Origin: VXNE01 sp965206615
GTDB lineage: Bacteria; Pseudomonadota; Gammaproteobacteria; Pseudomonadales; Azotimanducaceae
NCBI GenBank assembly: GCA_965206615.1
Contig: CBDBKI010000005.1
Coordinates: 3,720,001 to 3,784,000 of the forward strand
DNA: 64,000 nucleotides
Direction of reading: 5' to 3'
In this document: one piece after another, positions 17,081 through 25,023 of the stretch
Position numbering within the stretch: position 1 is the stretch's first letter
Layout: the number at the start of each line of letters is the position of its first letter
Notes under the pieces: generated by a model
The model's database searches: none
What the model was told of the DNA's origin: nothing
What the model saw: only the letters and a program-made list of their open reading frames with translations
Program-made: the position numbers and the translations under genes

Positions 17081-17190
17081 ATCCGCTCGCGGCTGACCCG
17101 GCACGGGACTCGCACGGGCGACGCTTGTCGTCGCCCGTGTCGAGCCCGTGCACGATTTCGAAACAGGACGGGACAAGCCCGTCCCCTTTT
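17081..17190. repeat. REP/REPIN-like element R3 with divergent stems
   Basis: It has the two-hairpin layout of the other copies. Hairpin one is GGGCGACG/CGTCGCCC with loop CTTGT (17116-17136); hairpin two is GGACGGG/CCCGTCC with loop ACAAG (17166-17184), followed by CCCCTTTT instead of CCCCTAC. The preceding stretch (CCGCTCGCGGCTGA at about 17083) recurs before element R5 at about 52424. The rest of the 17000-17473 gap holds an unusually A/T-rich patch (about 17312-17375) with no gene. Confidence 0.65.
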
Positions 17191-17473
17191 GTGGAAGTCG
17201 CGCCAAGGGAACGCAGTGACCGCCGGTGCAGCTTCCATGCAAGTTTCCCCCCCGGCGCGCCGGGGCACTGACGTGCAGGAAACAAGGGCGGCGGCCGCCG
17301 CCTCGGCACCTTGAATTATGTTAAATAAAGTTCGGCCAACCCATTGAATTAAAATGAGTTTGGTTTTTGTTCCATGCGAGGACGGCGTGGCTGGGCCGGA
17401 GGCGGCGCGACGCAAGCGTCGCGTTCCGGTGCGTAGCGAGCTCGCGAGCGAGTACCGGACCGGCTATGGGGCG

Positions 17474-19321
17474 CTACGGCCGGTACATCCCTTCGATCAG
17501 GTCCGCATACTTCTCGTGCACCACCTTGCGCTTGAGCTTCTGCGTCGGCGTCAGCTCCTCGTCCTCGGCGTCGAGCAACTGGTCGATCAGGCGGAACTTC
17601 TTCACGGTCTCCACCCGGGCGAACCGCGCATTGACCCGCTCGATCTCGCCCCAGACGAGGTCCTGCACCGCCTGGGTGTGGCACAGGCTCGTGTAGTTCG
17701 TGAACGGCACGTCCTCGTCCTGCGCGTACTTCGTGACGTTCTCGTGGTCGATCATCACGAGACAGGTCAGGTACGGCTTGCGGTCGCCGACGACCACGGC
17801 GTCGGTGATGTAGGGCGAGAACTTCAACTGGTTCTCGATCTCGCTCGGCGTGATGTTCTTGCCGCCGGCGGTGATGATGATGTCCTTCATGCGGTCGACG
17901 ATGTAGACGAAGCCATCGTCGTCGATGCGGCCCACGTCGCCGGTGTGCAGCCAGCCCTGGCGAATGGTGTCCGCGGTCTTCTCCGGCTGGTTCCAGTACC
18001 CGGCGATGACGCCCGGCGAGCGGATCAGGATCTCGTTCTCCTCCGAGAGCGCCACGTCGACGCCCTCGATGGCCTTGCCGACGCTGCCGATGCGGAAGTC
18101 GTCGGCCAGGTTCGCCGTGGCGAGGCCGGTGCACTCCGTCTGTCCGTACACCTCGTACATCGGCTTGCCGATGGCCCAGTACCAGTCGATGAGGTCCGGC
18201 GCGATGGGCGCCGCGGCGGTCGACAGCCAGCGACAGTCGTCGATGCCGAGCAGGCGCCGGATGTTCTTGAGCACCAGCATGTCCGCCACGAAAAACGCCA
18301 CGACCAGCGGTATCGATACCGACTCGCCCTGCTTCAGGAAGGCCGCCCGCCGTTCGCCGACGGCGAGGGCCAGACGGTACGCCAGCCGCCCGAGCGCCGT
18401 CGTTTCCTTGAGCTTGATGGCGACGGTGGAGAACTGCTTCTCCCACACCCGCGGCACCGCGAAGTGAATGGAGGGCGCCACCTCCTGCTGGTCGGTGACC
18501 ACGGTCTCGAGTTCCTCCACCAGGTTCACTATCGAGCAGGATTCGAGCACGCAGAACGTGTAGAACATCCGACCCGCCACGTGCGCCAGGGGCAGGAATC
18601 CGAGTTGTTCGTCGGTCTCGCGGATGCCGTAGCAGCGCTGCAGCGCGTTCATCATGAACAGCATGTTGCGTTGCGTGATCATCGCCCCCTTCGGCGGTCC
18701 CGTGGTCCCCGAGGTGTAGGTCAGGATCATCAGGTCCTCGGGCCGCGCCTGCGCGATCGCCTCGGTCCAGACGTCCGGGTGCCGTTCGCCGTATTCCCGC
18801 CCGAGGTCGGCCAACGCCTCGAAACTCACGCACATGTCGTCGTCGAGGTCGCGCAGGCCCTCCATGTCGAAGATGACGACCTTCTCCAGGGTCGGCGTGC
18901 GTTCGCGCACCTCCAACACCTTGTCGAGCTGCTCCTCGTCCGCGGCGAAATAGAAGCGCGTACCGCTGTCGTTGATGAGGTACTCGACCTGGTTGGGCGC
19001 GTCCGTCGGGTAGACGCCGTTGGTGACTCCGCCGGTGCAGATGACGCCGAGGTCGGCGAACATCCACTCCTTGTTGACCTCGGACGCGATGGAAACGACG
19101 TCGCCGCGTTCGAGGCCCAGCGCCTTCAGCCCGAGGCCCGCGAGGCGCGCCTGCTCGCCGTAGTCGGCCCAGGTGTACTCGTTCCAGATACCGAAGTCCT
19201 TCTCGCGGATCGCCACCTTGTCGCCGCGCTCCGTCGCCCGCTTCCAGAAAAGCTCCGGAACCGTCGTGCAACCGGCCACGCTGACCGGCGCATCGCTTCC
19301 CGCCCGTGTCGTCACCGCCAT
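17474..19321 (-). CDS. Long-chain-type acyl-CoA synthetase (AMP-forming)
   Basis: A 615-aa ANL-superfamily ligase that activates a carboxylic acid to acyl-AMP and then acyl-CoA. The P-loop-like motif LTYTSGTTGPPKGAMIT, the adenine-binding YEVYGQTE, the hinge-region motif GWLHTGDVGRID and the catalytic Lys region AGGKNITPSEIE are all intact. The C-terminus is of FadD15/long-chain type. Its ATG overlaps the end of livF by 10 bp, making it the last gene of the echA-livHMGF operon. The likely job is CoA activation of the compound imported by the transporter. Confidence 0.9.
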   Translation of the reverse strand: MAVTTRAGSDAPVSVAGCTTVPELFWKRATERGDKVAIREKDFGIWNEYTWADYGEQARLAGLGLKALGLERGDVVSIASEVNKEWMFADLGVICTGGVTNGVYPTDAPNQVEYLINDSGTRFYFAADEEQLDKVLEVRERTPTLEKVVIFDMEGLRDLDDDMCVSFEALADLGREYGERHPDVWTEAIAQARPEDLMILTYTSGTTGPPKGAMITQRNMLFMMNALQRCYGIRETDEQLGFLPLAHVAGRMFYTFCVLESCSIVNLVEELETVVTDQQEVAPSIHFAVPRVWEKQFSTVAIKLKETTALGRLAYRLALAVGERRAAFLKQGESVSIPLVVAFFVADMLVLKNIRRLLGIDDCRWLSTAAAPIAPDLIDWYWAIGKPMYEVYGQTECTGLATANLADDFRIGSVGKAIEGVDVALSEENEILIRSPGVIAGYWNQPEKTADTIRQGWLHTGDVGRIDDDGFVYIVDRMKDIIITAGGKNITPSEIENQLKFSPYITDAVVVGDRKPYLTCLVMIDHENVTKYAQDEDVPFTNYTSLCHTQAVQDLVWGEIERVNARFARVETVKKFRLIDQLLDAEDEELTPTQKLKRKVVHEKYADLIEGMYRP

Positions 19322-20094
19322 GTCTTGCGTACCTTCCAGCGGCGCCGGCCACGCACGCCCGCGTCCTTCATGCCGAGATAGAACTCCTTGATGTCCGTGG
19401 CGTTCCGCAACCGTTCGGCCGTGTCTTCCATTACCACGCGACCCACCTCCATGACATAGCCGTAGTCGGCGACGTCGAGGGCCATCTTCGCATTCTGTTC
19501 GACCAGCAGCAGCGTCACGCCCTGTTCCTCGTTGAGCCGCCGCACGATCTCCGCGATCTCGTGGACGAGGCGTGGCGACAGCCCGAGCGACGGCTCGTCG
19601 AGCAGCATCAGCGTCGGCCGCAGCATCAGCGCGCGCCCCATGGCGAGCATCTGCTGCTGCCCGCCGGAGAGAAAGCCGGCCGCGAGCTTGCGGCGCTCGG
19701 CGAGCGCCGGGAAGTAGCTGTAGACCAGGTCGAGGTCCGCGCCGACACCCCGGTCCCGCCGGCTGTAGGCCCCCATCTTCAGGTTTTCCTCGACATTCAG
19801 GAACGGGAACACCTCGCGGCCCTCGGGGACGTGTCCGATGCCGCGCCGGGCGACCCGGTCCGGGTCCTGTCCCGTAATGTCCTCGCCCCGATACGCGACG
19901 GTGCCCTTGCGCGGGTCCATCGCGCCGCTGATGGTCTTCAGCACGGTCGTCTTGCCGGCGCCGTTCGCCCCGAGCACCGTCACGACCTGCTTCTCCCGCA
20001 CCTGCAGGCTCACGCCCCGGATCGCCATGACCGGGCCGTAGTAGGTCTCGATGTTCCTGAGTTCGAGGACGGGCGTGGGTTCGGCGGCCGACAT
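19312..20094 (-). CDS. livF: Branched-chain-type ABC transporter ATP-binding protein LivF
   Basis: A 260-aa nucleotide-binding subunit. Walker A GANGAGKTT, ABC signature FLSGGQQQM, Walker B LMLLDEPSLGLSP and the switch His region (LVEQNAKMAL) are all present. It has the compact LivF form, plus a basic C-terminal tail (GRRRWKVRKTWR) longer than usual. ATG 20094 follows the livG stop by 2 bp. It pairs with LivG to energise LivHM. Confidence 0.92.
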   Translation of the reverse strand: MSAAEPTPVLELRNIETYYGPVMAIRGVSLQVREKQVVTVLGANGAGKTTVLKTISGAMDPRKGTVAYRGEDITGQDPDRVARRGIGHVPEGREVFPFLNVEENLKMGAYSRRDRGVGADLDLVYSYFPALAERRKLAAGFLSGGQQQMLAMGRALMLRPTLMLLDEPSLGLSPRLVHEIAEIVRRLNEEQGVTLLLVEQNAKMALDVADYGYVMEVGRVVMEDTAERLRNATDIKEFYLGMKDAGVRGRRRWKVRKTWR

Positions 20095-20096
20095 TT

Positions 20097-20855
20097 TCAG
20101 TCTCCGAGATAGGCGCGCAACACCGCCGGATGTTCCTGGATCTCGGCCGGTTCGCCCACCGCCAGCGCCTCGCCGTCCGCCATCGCGAGCACCCGGTGGG
20201 ACATCCGCGAGACCAGATTCATGTCGTGTTCCACCATGACGATCGTGATGCCGAGATCCTGGTTGATGTCCTCGATCCAGAAGGACAGATCCTCGGTCTC
20301 CTCCGGATTCAGCCCCGACGACGGCTCGTCGAGGAGCATCAGACGCGGCTCGATGCACAGGGCTCGGGCCAGTTCGACCATCTTGCGCACACCGTACGGC
20401 AGGCCGCTGATAGTCTGCTCGCGGTAGCTCTGCAGGTCGAGGAGATCGATGACGTCTTCCACCTTCTCGCGGAAGGCCAGGTCCTGGCGACGCACCCGAG
20501 GCAGGAAGAGGAGCTCCTCGACGAGGGTCGTCCCCCGGTGCACGTGCCGGCCGATCAGGAGGTTCTTCAGCACCGTTTCGTGCTCGAAGAGTTCCGTGTT
20601 CTGAAAGGTCCGCGCGATGCCCTTCGCGGCGACCCGATGGACCGGCAGGCGCGTGATGTTCTCCCCGGCGAAGGCCATCGAGCCGGCGTCCAGATCGTAG
20701 AAGCGGCTGATCAGGTTGAAGACCGTCGTCTTGCCGGCGCCGTTCGGGCCGATGATGCTGAACACCTCGCCTTCGTGCACGTCGAACGACAGGTCCCGCA
20801 CGGCGTGGATGCCGCCGAAGCTGACGGTCAGGTCGCGGGCTTCGAACAGGCTCAC
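20097..20855 (-). CDS. livG: Branched-chain-type ABC transporter ATP-binding protein LivG
   Basis: A 252-aa nucleotide-binding subunit. Walker A GPNGAGKTT, the LivG-specific GIARTFQNTELF, signature region SGLPYGVRKMVELARAL (a variant of LSGGQ, reading SGLPYG) and Walker B LMLLDEPSSGLNP are seen. The switch His is in VEHDMNLV. It starts at a GTG overlapping the livM stop (GTGA). The degenerate signature motif is worth noting, although LivG homologues near acyl-CoA ligases often show it. Confidence 0.9.
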   Translation of the reverse strand: MSLFEARDLTVSFGGIHAVRDLSFDVHEGEVFSIIGPNGAGKTTVFNLISRFYDLDAGSMAFAGENITRLPVHRVAAKGIARTFQNTELFEHETVLKNLLIGRHVHRGTTLVEELLFLPRVRRQDLAFREKVEDVIDLLDLQSYREQTISGLPYGVRKMVELARALCIEPRLMLLDEPSSGLNPEETEDLSFWIEDINQDLGITIVMVEHDMNLVSRMSHRVLAMADGEALAVGEPAEIQEHPAVLRAYLGD

Positions 20856-21928
20856 CGCACCCGCTCCGTACGCAGGTAGCTCCGCTGCCGCTTGTAGGTC
20901 GCCTTGCGGTAGAGCGGGAACTCGTCGAAATAGCGGCGCACCTTCACCCAGCGGCCGTAGATGCCGAGGGGTTCGTAGACCAGGAACAGGATCAGGATCA
21001 GGCCGAAGATCGCCGGCTCCAGTCCCGGGATCTGCGCGATCGCGGGCGGCGACGCATCGCGCAGGAAGGCCACGCCCTGCGGCAGGAGGCCGATGAAGAT
21101 GGCGCCGAAGACGACGCCGTGCATCGCACCCAGACCGCCCACCACGACCATCAGCAACAGTTGTATGGACGTCACGAGGGTGAACGCATCCGGTGCCAGG
21201 TACCCGATCTTGTGCGCGAAGAGCCCCCCGGCGAGCCCCGTGAAGCCGGCCGAGAGCCCGAACGCCAGCGTCTTGGTGCGGGCCAGGTCGATGCCCATCG
21301 CCTGTGCCGAGATCTCGGAGTCGCGCACGGCGATCATCGCCCGTCCCGACGGGCTGCGGAGTACGTTGAGGGCCACGACGAAGGATCCCGCGAGGATGGC
21401 GAGGCAGAGGTAGTAGAACGTTTCCGCTCCCATCAGGGACACGGAGAAGACCTCCGCGCGGGGCACCGCCATGCCGCGGTAACCGCCCGTGACGGATCCC
21501 CAGTGCGTCAGCACGTGCTCGACGATCTTCGAGAACGCGAGCGTCGCGACCGCGAGGTAGATGCCCGTCATCCGCAGCGCCGGAATCGCCACCAGCGCCC
21601 CGACGACGGCCGTGAAGACGGTGGCGATCGCGAGCGACACCGGCCACGGCAATCCCTGCGTCAGGCACCAGGCATGGGCATAGGCCCCGATCGCGAGAAA
21701 CGCCGCGTGCCCGAGGCTCACGAGCCCCGTATAGCCCACCAGCAGCATGAGCCCGACACCGGCGATGGCATAGATGAAGACCAGCGACATCTCGCCGATA
21801 TAGAAGCTGTCGAAGGCGAGCGGCACGAGCAGCAGCGCCACGGCGAGCAGCGCGTACCAGAAACGTTGCCCGTTGTGACGGAAGAGATCGATGTCCTGCC
21901 CGTAACGGGTCTTCAGGACGAATCTCAT
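20852..21928 (-). CDS. livM: Branched-chain-type ABC transporter permease LivM
   Basis: A 358-aa inner-membrane permease with about 8-10 hydrophobic segments. The family motif GYTGLVSLGHAAFLAIGAYA and the coupling-helix region RDSEISAQAMGIDLARTKTLAF identify it as LivM. The basic C-terminal extension (KVRRYFDEFPLYRKATYKRQ) is typical of the subgroup linked to aromatic or fatty-acid catabolism. Its ATG overlaps the livH stop (ATGA) and its stop overlaps the livG GTG. Confidence 0.92.
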   Translation of the reverse strand: MRFVLKTRYGQDIDLFRHNGQRFWYALLAVALLLVPLAFDSFYIGEMSLVFIYAIAGVGLMLLVGYTGLVSLGHAAFLAIGAYAHAWCLTQGLPWPVSLAIATVFTAVVGALVAIPALRMTGIYLAVATLAFSKIVEHVLTHWGSVTGGYRGMAVPRAEVFSVSLMGAETFYYLCLAILAGSFVVALNVLRSPSGRAMIAVRDSEISAQAMGIDLARTKTLAFGLSAGFTGLAGGLFAHKIGYLAPDAFTLVTSIQLLLMVVVGGLGAMHGVVFGAIFIGLLPQGVAFLRDASPPAIAQIPGLEPAIFGLILILFLVYEPLGIYGRWVKVRRYFDEFPLYRKATYKRQRSYLRTERVR

Positions 21929-22794
21929 ACCTTCTTCCTCTGCATCGTGGCGAATATCCCCTCTGGCCGGATCATCAGCATGACGAGCAGGATCACGTAG
22001 GCACTGAGGTCACCGGAGCCGGGCGGCAGGTAGCGCCCGGCGAACTGTTCCACGATACCGACGAGCAGCCCGCCGACGATCGCCCCCGGCAGGCTGCCGA
22101 AGCCGCCCACGATCGCCGCCGCGAAGGCCTTGATCGCGACGAAGCCCATCAGGGGATCGATCAGGGACACGGGCGCCACAAGCACGCCGGCGATCGTGGC
22201 GATGACCGCGGACAGTGCCCACACCAGGGCGAACACGCGCTTTACCGGAATCCCCACGTAGAACGCCGCGAGCTGGTTCTGCGAGACGGCCTGCATGGCG
22301 ATACCGACGCGCGCGTAGCGAAAGAAGAGGTAGAGCGCGAGGCACAGCACCGCGGTGCCGACGACGATCGCGATGTTCTCCGTACCGACCGCCAGGTCGC
22401 CGGCACGCAGGACGTCGCCGGCGAACGGCACGTCGATGGCCTTCGGCTGGCTCCCCCAGGCCGCTCCGGCCACACCGCGCAGCACGAACCCGAGGCCGAT
22501 GGTCAGCATCAGCACCGCGAACGGCGGTTCGCCGATCATCGGTCGCAGCAGCACCCGCTCGAGAACGATGCCGACCAGCGCCATGACCAGCAGCGTGGCC
22601 AGGAAACCCGGCAGGAACCCCCACTCGAGCACGTTGATGAACGTGAAGGCGATGTAGGCGCCGAGCATCATCACCTCGCCCTGGGCGAAGTTGACCATCT
22701 CGGTCGCCTTGTAGATGAGGACCAGCCCCAGGGCGATCAACCCGTACACACAGCCTTGCGAGAGACCGCTGATCAGGAGCTGAAGTACTTCCAC
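21925..22794 (-). CDS. livH: Branched-chain-type ABC transporter permease LivH
   Basis: A 289-aa membrane permease with the LivH hallmarks QGCVYGLIALGLVLIYKATEM near the N-terminus and NFAQGEVMMLGAYIAF. The coupling region is AMQAVSQNQLAAFYVGIPV, and the C-terminus has GGFGSLPGAIVGGLLVGI. It lies 6 bp downstream of the crotonase gene and overlaps livM by 4 bp. The substrate is unlikely to be a simple amino acid given the CoA-ligase and crotonase neighbours. Confidence 0.92.
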   Translation of the reverse strand: MEVLQLLISGLSQGCVYGLIALGLVLIYKATEMVNFAQGEVMMLGAYIAFTFINVLEWGFLPGFLATLLVMALVGIVLERVLLRPMIGEPPFAVLMLTIGLGFVLRGVAGAAWGSQPKAIDVPFAGDVLRAGDLAVGTENIAIVVGTAVLCLALYLFFRYARVGIAMQAVSQNQLAAFYVGIPVKRVFALVWALSAVIATIAGVLVAPVSLIDPLMGFVAIKAFAAAIVGGFGSLPGAIVGGLLVGIVEQFAGRYLPPGSGDLSAYVILLVMLMIRPEGIFATMQRKKV

Positions 22795-22800
22795 GAACGG

Positions 22801-23709
22801 TCAGCCGTCGACGAGACGACCGTTCGCATCCCGCCGCTCCGGGCCGTTGACGCGGGCTCGCCCGTCGCCGAACTTGGCGTCGCGCTCGCGCAGCGCTCCG
22901 TGCAGCCCCCCTTCCTGGACGCGTTGCCCGAAACCGAGCGCCGCGGCCGAGTTGTGCCCACGCACGTCGTTTTCCGCGGCCAGGCGCTGCAGCGTCCGCG
23001 CGCCCATCAGCTCCAGACCGAGGTTGATGATGCGCTTGTTCGCGGTCAGGAGATCCGGGTCGATCATCGCAAGCCGGTCGGCGAGCTGTTCGACCTCCGC
23101 CTCGAGGTCGGCCTTCGGCACGGCCTTCATGACGAGGCCGATCTGCTGCGCCTCGGCGCCGGTGATCATGTCGCCCGTCATGGTCAGCCGTTTCGCCCAC
23201 TGCGGCCCGATATTGTAGAGCCACATGTTGTTCGGCAACGCCCCGAGATCGCGCGCGGGAGGAAAGCCGATCAGCGTGTCGTCCGCCGCCACGATCATGT
23301 CGCACAGGAGTGCCACGTCCGTGCCGCCGGCCAGGCAATAGCCGTGGATCTGCGCGATAGAGGGCTTGTGCATATCGAACAGCGCCATGCGCAGGCGTTG
23401 CGCCCGCTCGAGCTGCCAGGCGTCGTCGTCCACGCTGCGGCGGCCCCGATAGCGCTTCTCGCCGGACTCGATCCGCGAAACCGGCACGTCGCGGTCCGCG
23501 CCCGTCAGGTCGTAGCCGGCCGAGAAGGCGCGCCCCGCTCCGCGCAGGACGACGCAGTGCACGCTCGTGTCGTTGTCGGCTTCCCAGAGCGCTTCGTTCA
23601 GCTCCGTCAGCAGCTTCAGCGTCAGGGCGTTCAGCTTCTCCGGGCGGTTCAACGTGATGCGCGCACGCCCGTCCTCGACCGCGTAGATGATGCTCTCGAA
23701 ACCGCTCAT
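22801..23709 (-). CDS. Enoyl-CoA hydratase/isomerase family protein (operon leader)
   Basis: A 302-aa crotonase, longer than the usual 260 because of a basic C-terminal extension. It has RITLNRPEKLNALTLKL, the oxyanion segments LRGAGRAFSAGYDL and IHGYCLAGGTDVALLCDMI, and FPPARDLGALPNNMW where hydratases carry the second Glu. ATG 23709 lies behind GGAGGAGG. It is the first gene of the operon continuing through LivHMGF to the acyl-CoA synthetase; its stop is 6 bp before livH. It probably processes the CoA ester formed by the ligase. Confidence 0.87.
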   Translation of the reverse strand: MSGFESIIYAVEDGRARITLNRPEKLNALTLKLLTELNEALWEADNDTSVHCVVLRGAGRAFSAGYDLTGADRDVPVSRIESGEKRYRGRRSVDDDAWQLERAQRLRMALFDMHKPSIAQIHGYCLAGGTDVALLCDMIVAADDTLIGFPPARDLGALPNNMWLYNIGPQWAKRLTMTGDMITGAEAQQIGLVMKAVPKADLEAEVEQLADRLAMIDPDLLTANKRIINLGLELMGARTLQRLAAENDVRGHNSAAALGFGQRVQEGGLHGALRERDAKFGDGRARVNGPERRDANGRLVDG

Positions 23710-23823
23710 GCAGACTCCTCCTCCGGCCGTCCCACACGGCGGCAAGCAGGCACCCTACAATGCGCGTCGCACGGCTGACAAGCGTGCATCGTCAACGCCG
23801 GGTCGGCTTGCATCTTCCGCAAC

Positions 23824-24312
23824 ATGCCGAGATACTGGCGGCATATTGCCGAACCAGAGCCCTCCATGGATCAAGCAGACTTCTCGCTGGCTACCGCCGC
23901 CGCCGAGCACCTCGGCGGGGCCGGGGCCCTCGGACGCGAGGTCCGTTCCGATGCCGATCTTGCCCGGGCGGTGGAGAAGGGCCTGCCGACCGAGTCCCTG
24001 CACGCCCTCGCACGACATGGTGTGTCGGATCGGGAGATCTCGGTGCTCATCATCAACCCCCGGACGCTCTCGCACCGGCGGCTCAAGGCACAACGGTTGA
24101 CGTTGGAGGAGTCCGACCGGGCGGCAAGGGTCGCACGCGCGGTCGCCCTCGCCGAACGGACGTTCGCGAGCCGCGAGAAGGCCGTCGCGTGGCTGCACCG
24201 GGAGTTGGGCATCCTCGACGGCCGGCGCCCGATAGACATGATCCGGACCCACGCCGGCGCCCGCATCGTGGAGGACGCATTGACGCGCATCGCCTGGGGT
24301 GCACCGGCCTGA
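23824..24312 (+). CDS. MbcA/ParS/Xre-type antitoxin
   Basis: A 162-aa protein with an Xre-like N-terminal helical domain (EVRSDADLARAVEKGLP, GVSDREISVLIINPRTLSHR) and the C-terminal toxin-binding domain (REKAVAWLHRELGILDGRRP, then ARIVEDALTRIAWG). This is the standard antitoxin of RES-domain toxins. An alternative start is the ATG at 23866. The RES toxin gene begins 27 bp downstream. It should repress its own promoter and mask the toxin. Confidence 0.85.
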   Translation: MPRYWRHIAEPEPSMDQADFSLATAAAEHLGGAGALGREVRSDADLARAVEKGLPTESLHALARHGVSDREISVLIINPRTLSHRRLKAQRLTLEESDRAARVARAVALAERTFASREKAVAWLHRELGILDGRRPIDMIRTHAGARIVEDALTRIAWGAPA

Positions 24313-24339
24313 GCGGCTCGCCCAACGCAACCACCAGGC

Positions 24340-24813
24340 ATGTATCTCTGGCGGTTGTCGGCGTCCTACTACGCCGAACGGTTCGACGGCGGCTACGGCC
24401 TGTTCAACCAGGGCCGCTGGAACGCCAGGGGTCGCGCAGTCACCTACTGCGCGACCGGGCCGGCCCTGTGCCTCCTCGAGCGGCTGGTGCACATCGAGGA
24501 TGCCTCGCAGCTTCCGGGCGACACCATGCTCGTGCAGTACGACGTACCGGACGACATCGTGCCGGACACTTGGCCTGTCGAGCGTCTGCCGGCGGGATGG
24601 CGGTCCGATGCACAGGCGACACAAGCGCTCGGCAGCGCCTGGCTGGACAGCCTGTCGGCACCCCTCCTCGCCGTCCCGTCGGTGGTGGTGCCCATTGCGG
24701 GCTCCGATGACCGCAACATCCTCGTGAACCACCGCCACGCGCACGCCGGGCGCATCTCGATTTCGCGGATCGCGCCCTTCGAGTTCGACCCGCGACTGTT
24801 CGGGTTCGCCTAG
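24340..24813 (+). CDS. RES-domain toxin (NAD+-degrading)
   Basis: A 157-aa RES-family protein. The conserved Arg is in LFNQGRWNARGRAVTYCA, the Glu in ALCLLERLVHIED, and the Ser lies in the WLDSLSAPLLAVPSVVVP strand. Family members such as MbcT cleave or phosphorolyse NAD+ to halt growth, and are neutralised by the Xre/ParS-type antitoxin encoded immediately upstream. It ends at 24813, just before the decayed SDR remnant. The pair is apparently intact. Confidence 0.85.
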   Translation: MYLWRLSASYYAERFDGGYGLFNQGRWNARGRAVTYCATGPALCLLERLVHIEDASQLPGDTMLVQYDVPDDIVPDTWPVERLPAGWRSDAQATQALGSAWLDSLSAPLLAVPSVVVPIAGSDDRNILVNHRHAHAGRISISRIAPFEFDPRLFGFA

Positions 24814-24858
24814 CGCCTGGCGCTATCATGGCCGCGACACGTTCACGGAGGCGCGACG

Positions 24859-24941
24859 ATGGCCGACAGGCTGGCAGGCAAGCGGGTGCTGGTCGCCAAT
24901 CTGGCCAGGGCATTCCTTTCTCCGGTGGCTGGGTGCAGTGA
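24859..24941 (+). pseudogene. Remnant of a short-chain dehydrogenase: three short pieces of the gene joined by two deletions
   Basis: Starting at ATG 24859 the sequence encodes MADRLAGKRVLV, matching the first 12 residues of the intact SDR at 30704. It then runs into VANLA, which matches residues 61-65 of that SDR (VLVANLAS). It then jumps, out of frame, to DNA whose other frame encodes GQGIPFSGGWVQ and a stop, the last 12 residues. The upstream region is also alike (TATCATGG before the start in both). So about 90% of the gene has been removed by two deletions, the first at a GTGCTGGTC-like microhomology. It lies upstream of carboxylesterase copy A, exactly as the intact SDR lies upstream of copy B. 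Confidence 0.85.
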
Positions 24942-25023
24942 GGAGCGCCGTGGGCCTGCGACGCTCGCAATCGGCCCGGCGACCGGATAATCGCCCCGCA
25001 ACCCCCATCGCCCGGAGACCCCG

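Noticed and set aside
17354..19381. Long plus-strand frame opposite the acyl-CoA synthetase
   Set aside because: Antisense shadow produced by GC-rich codon structure; no domain, and the minus strand has intact catalytic motifs.
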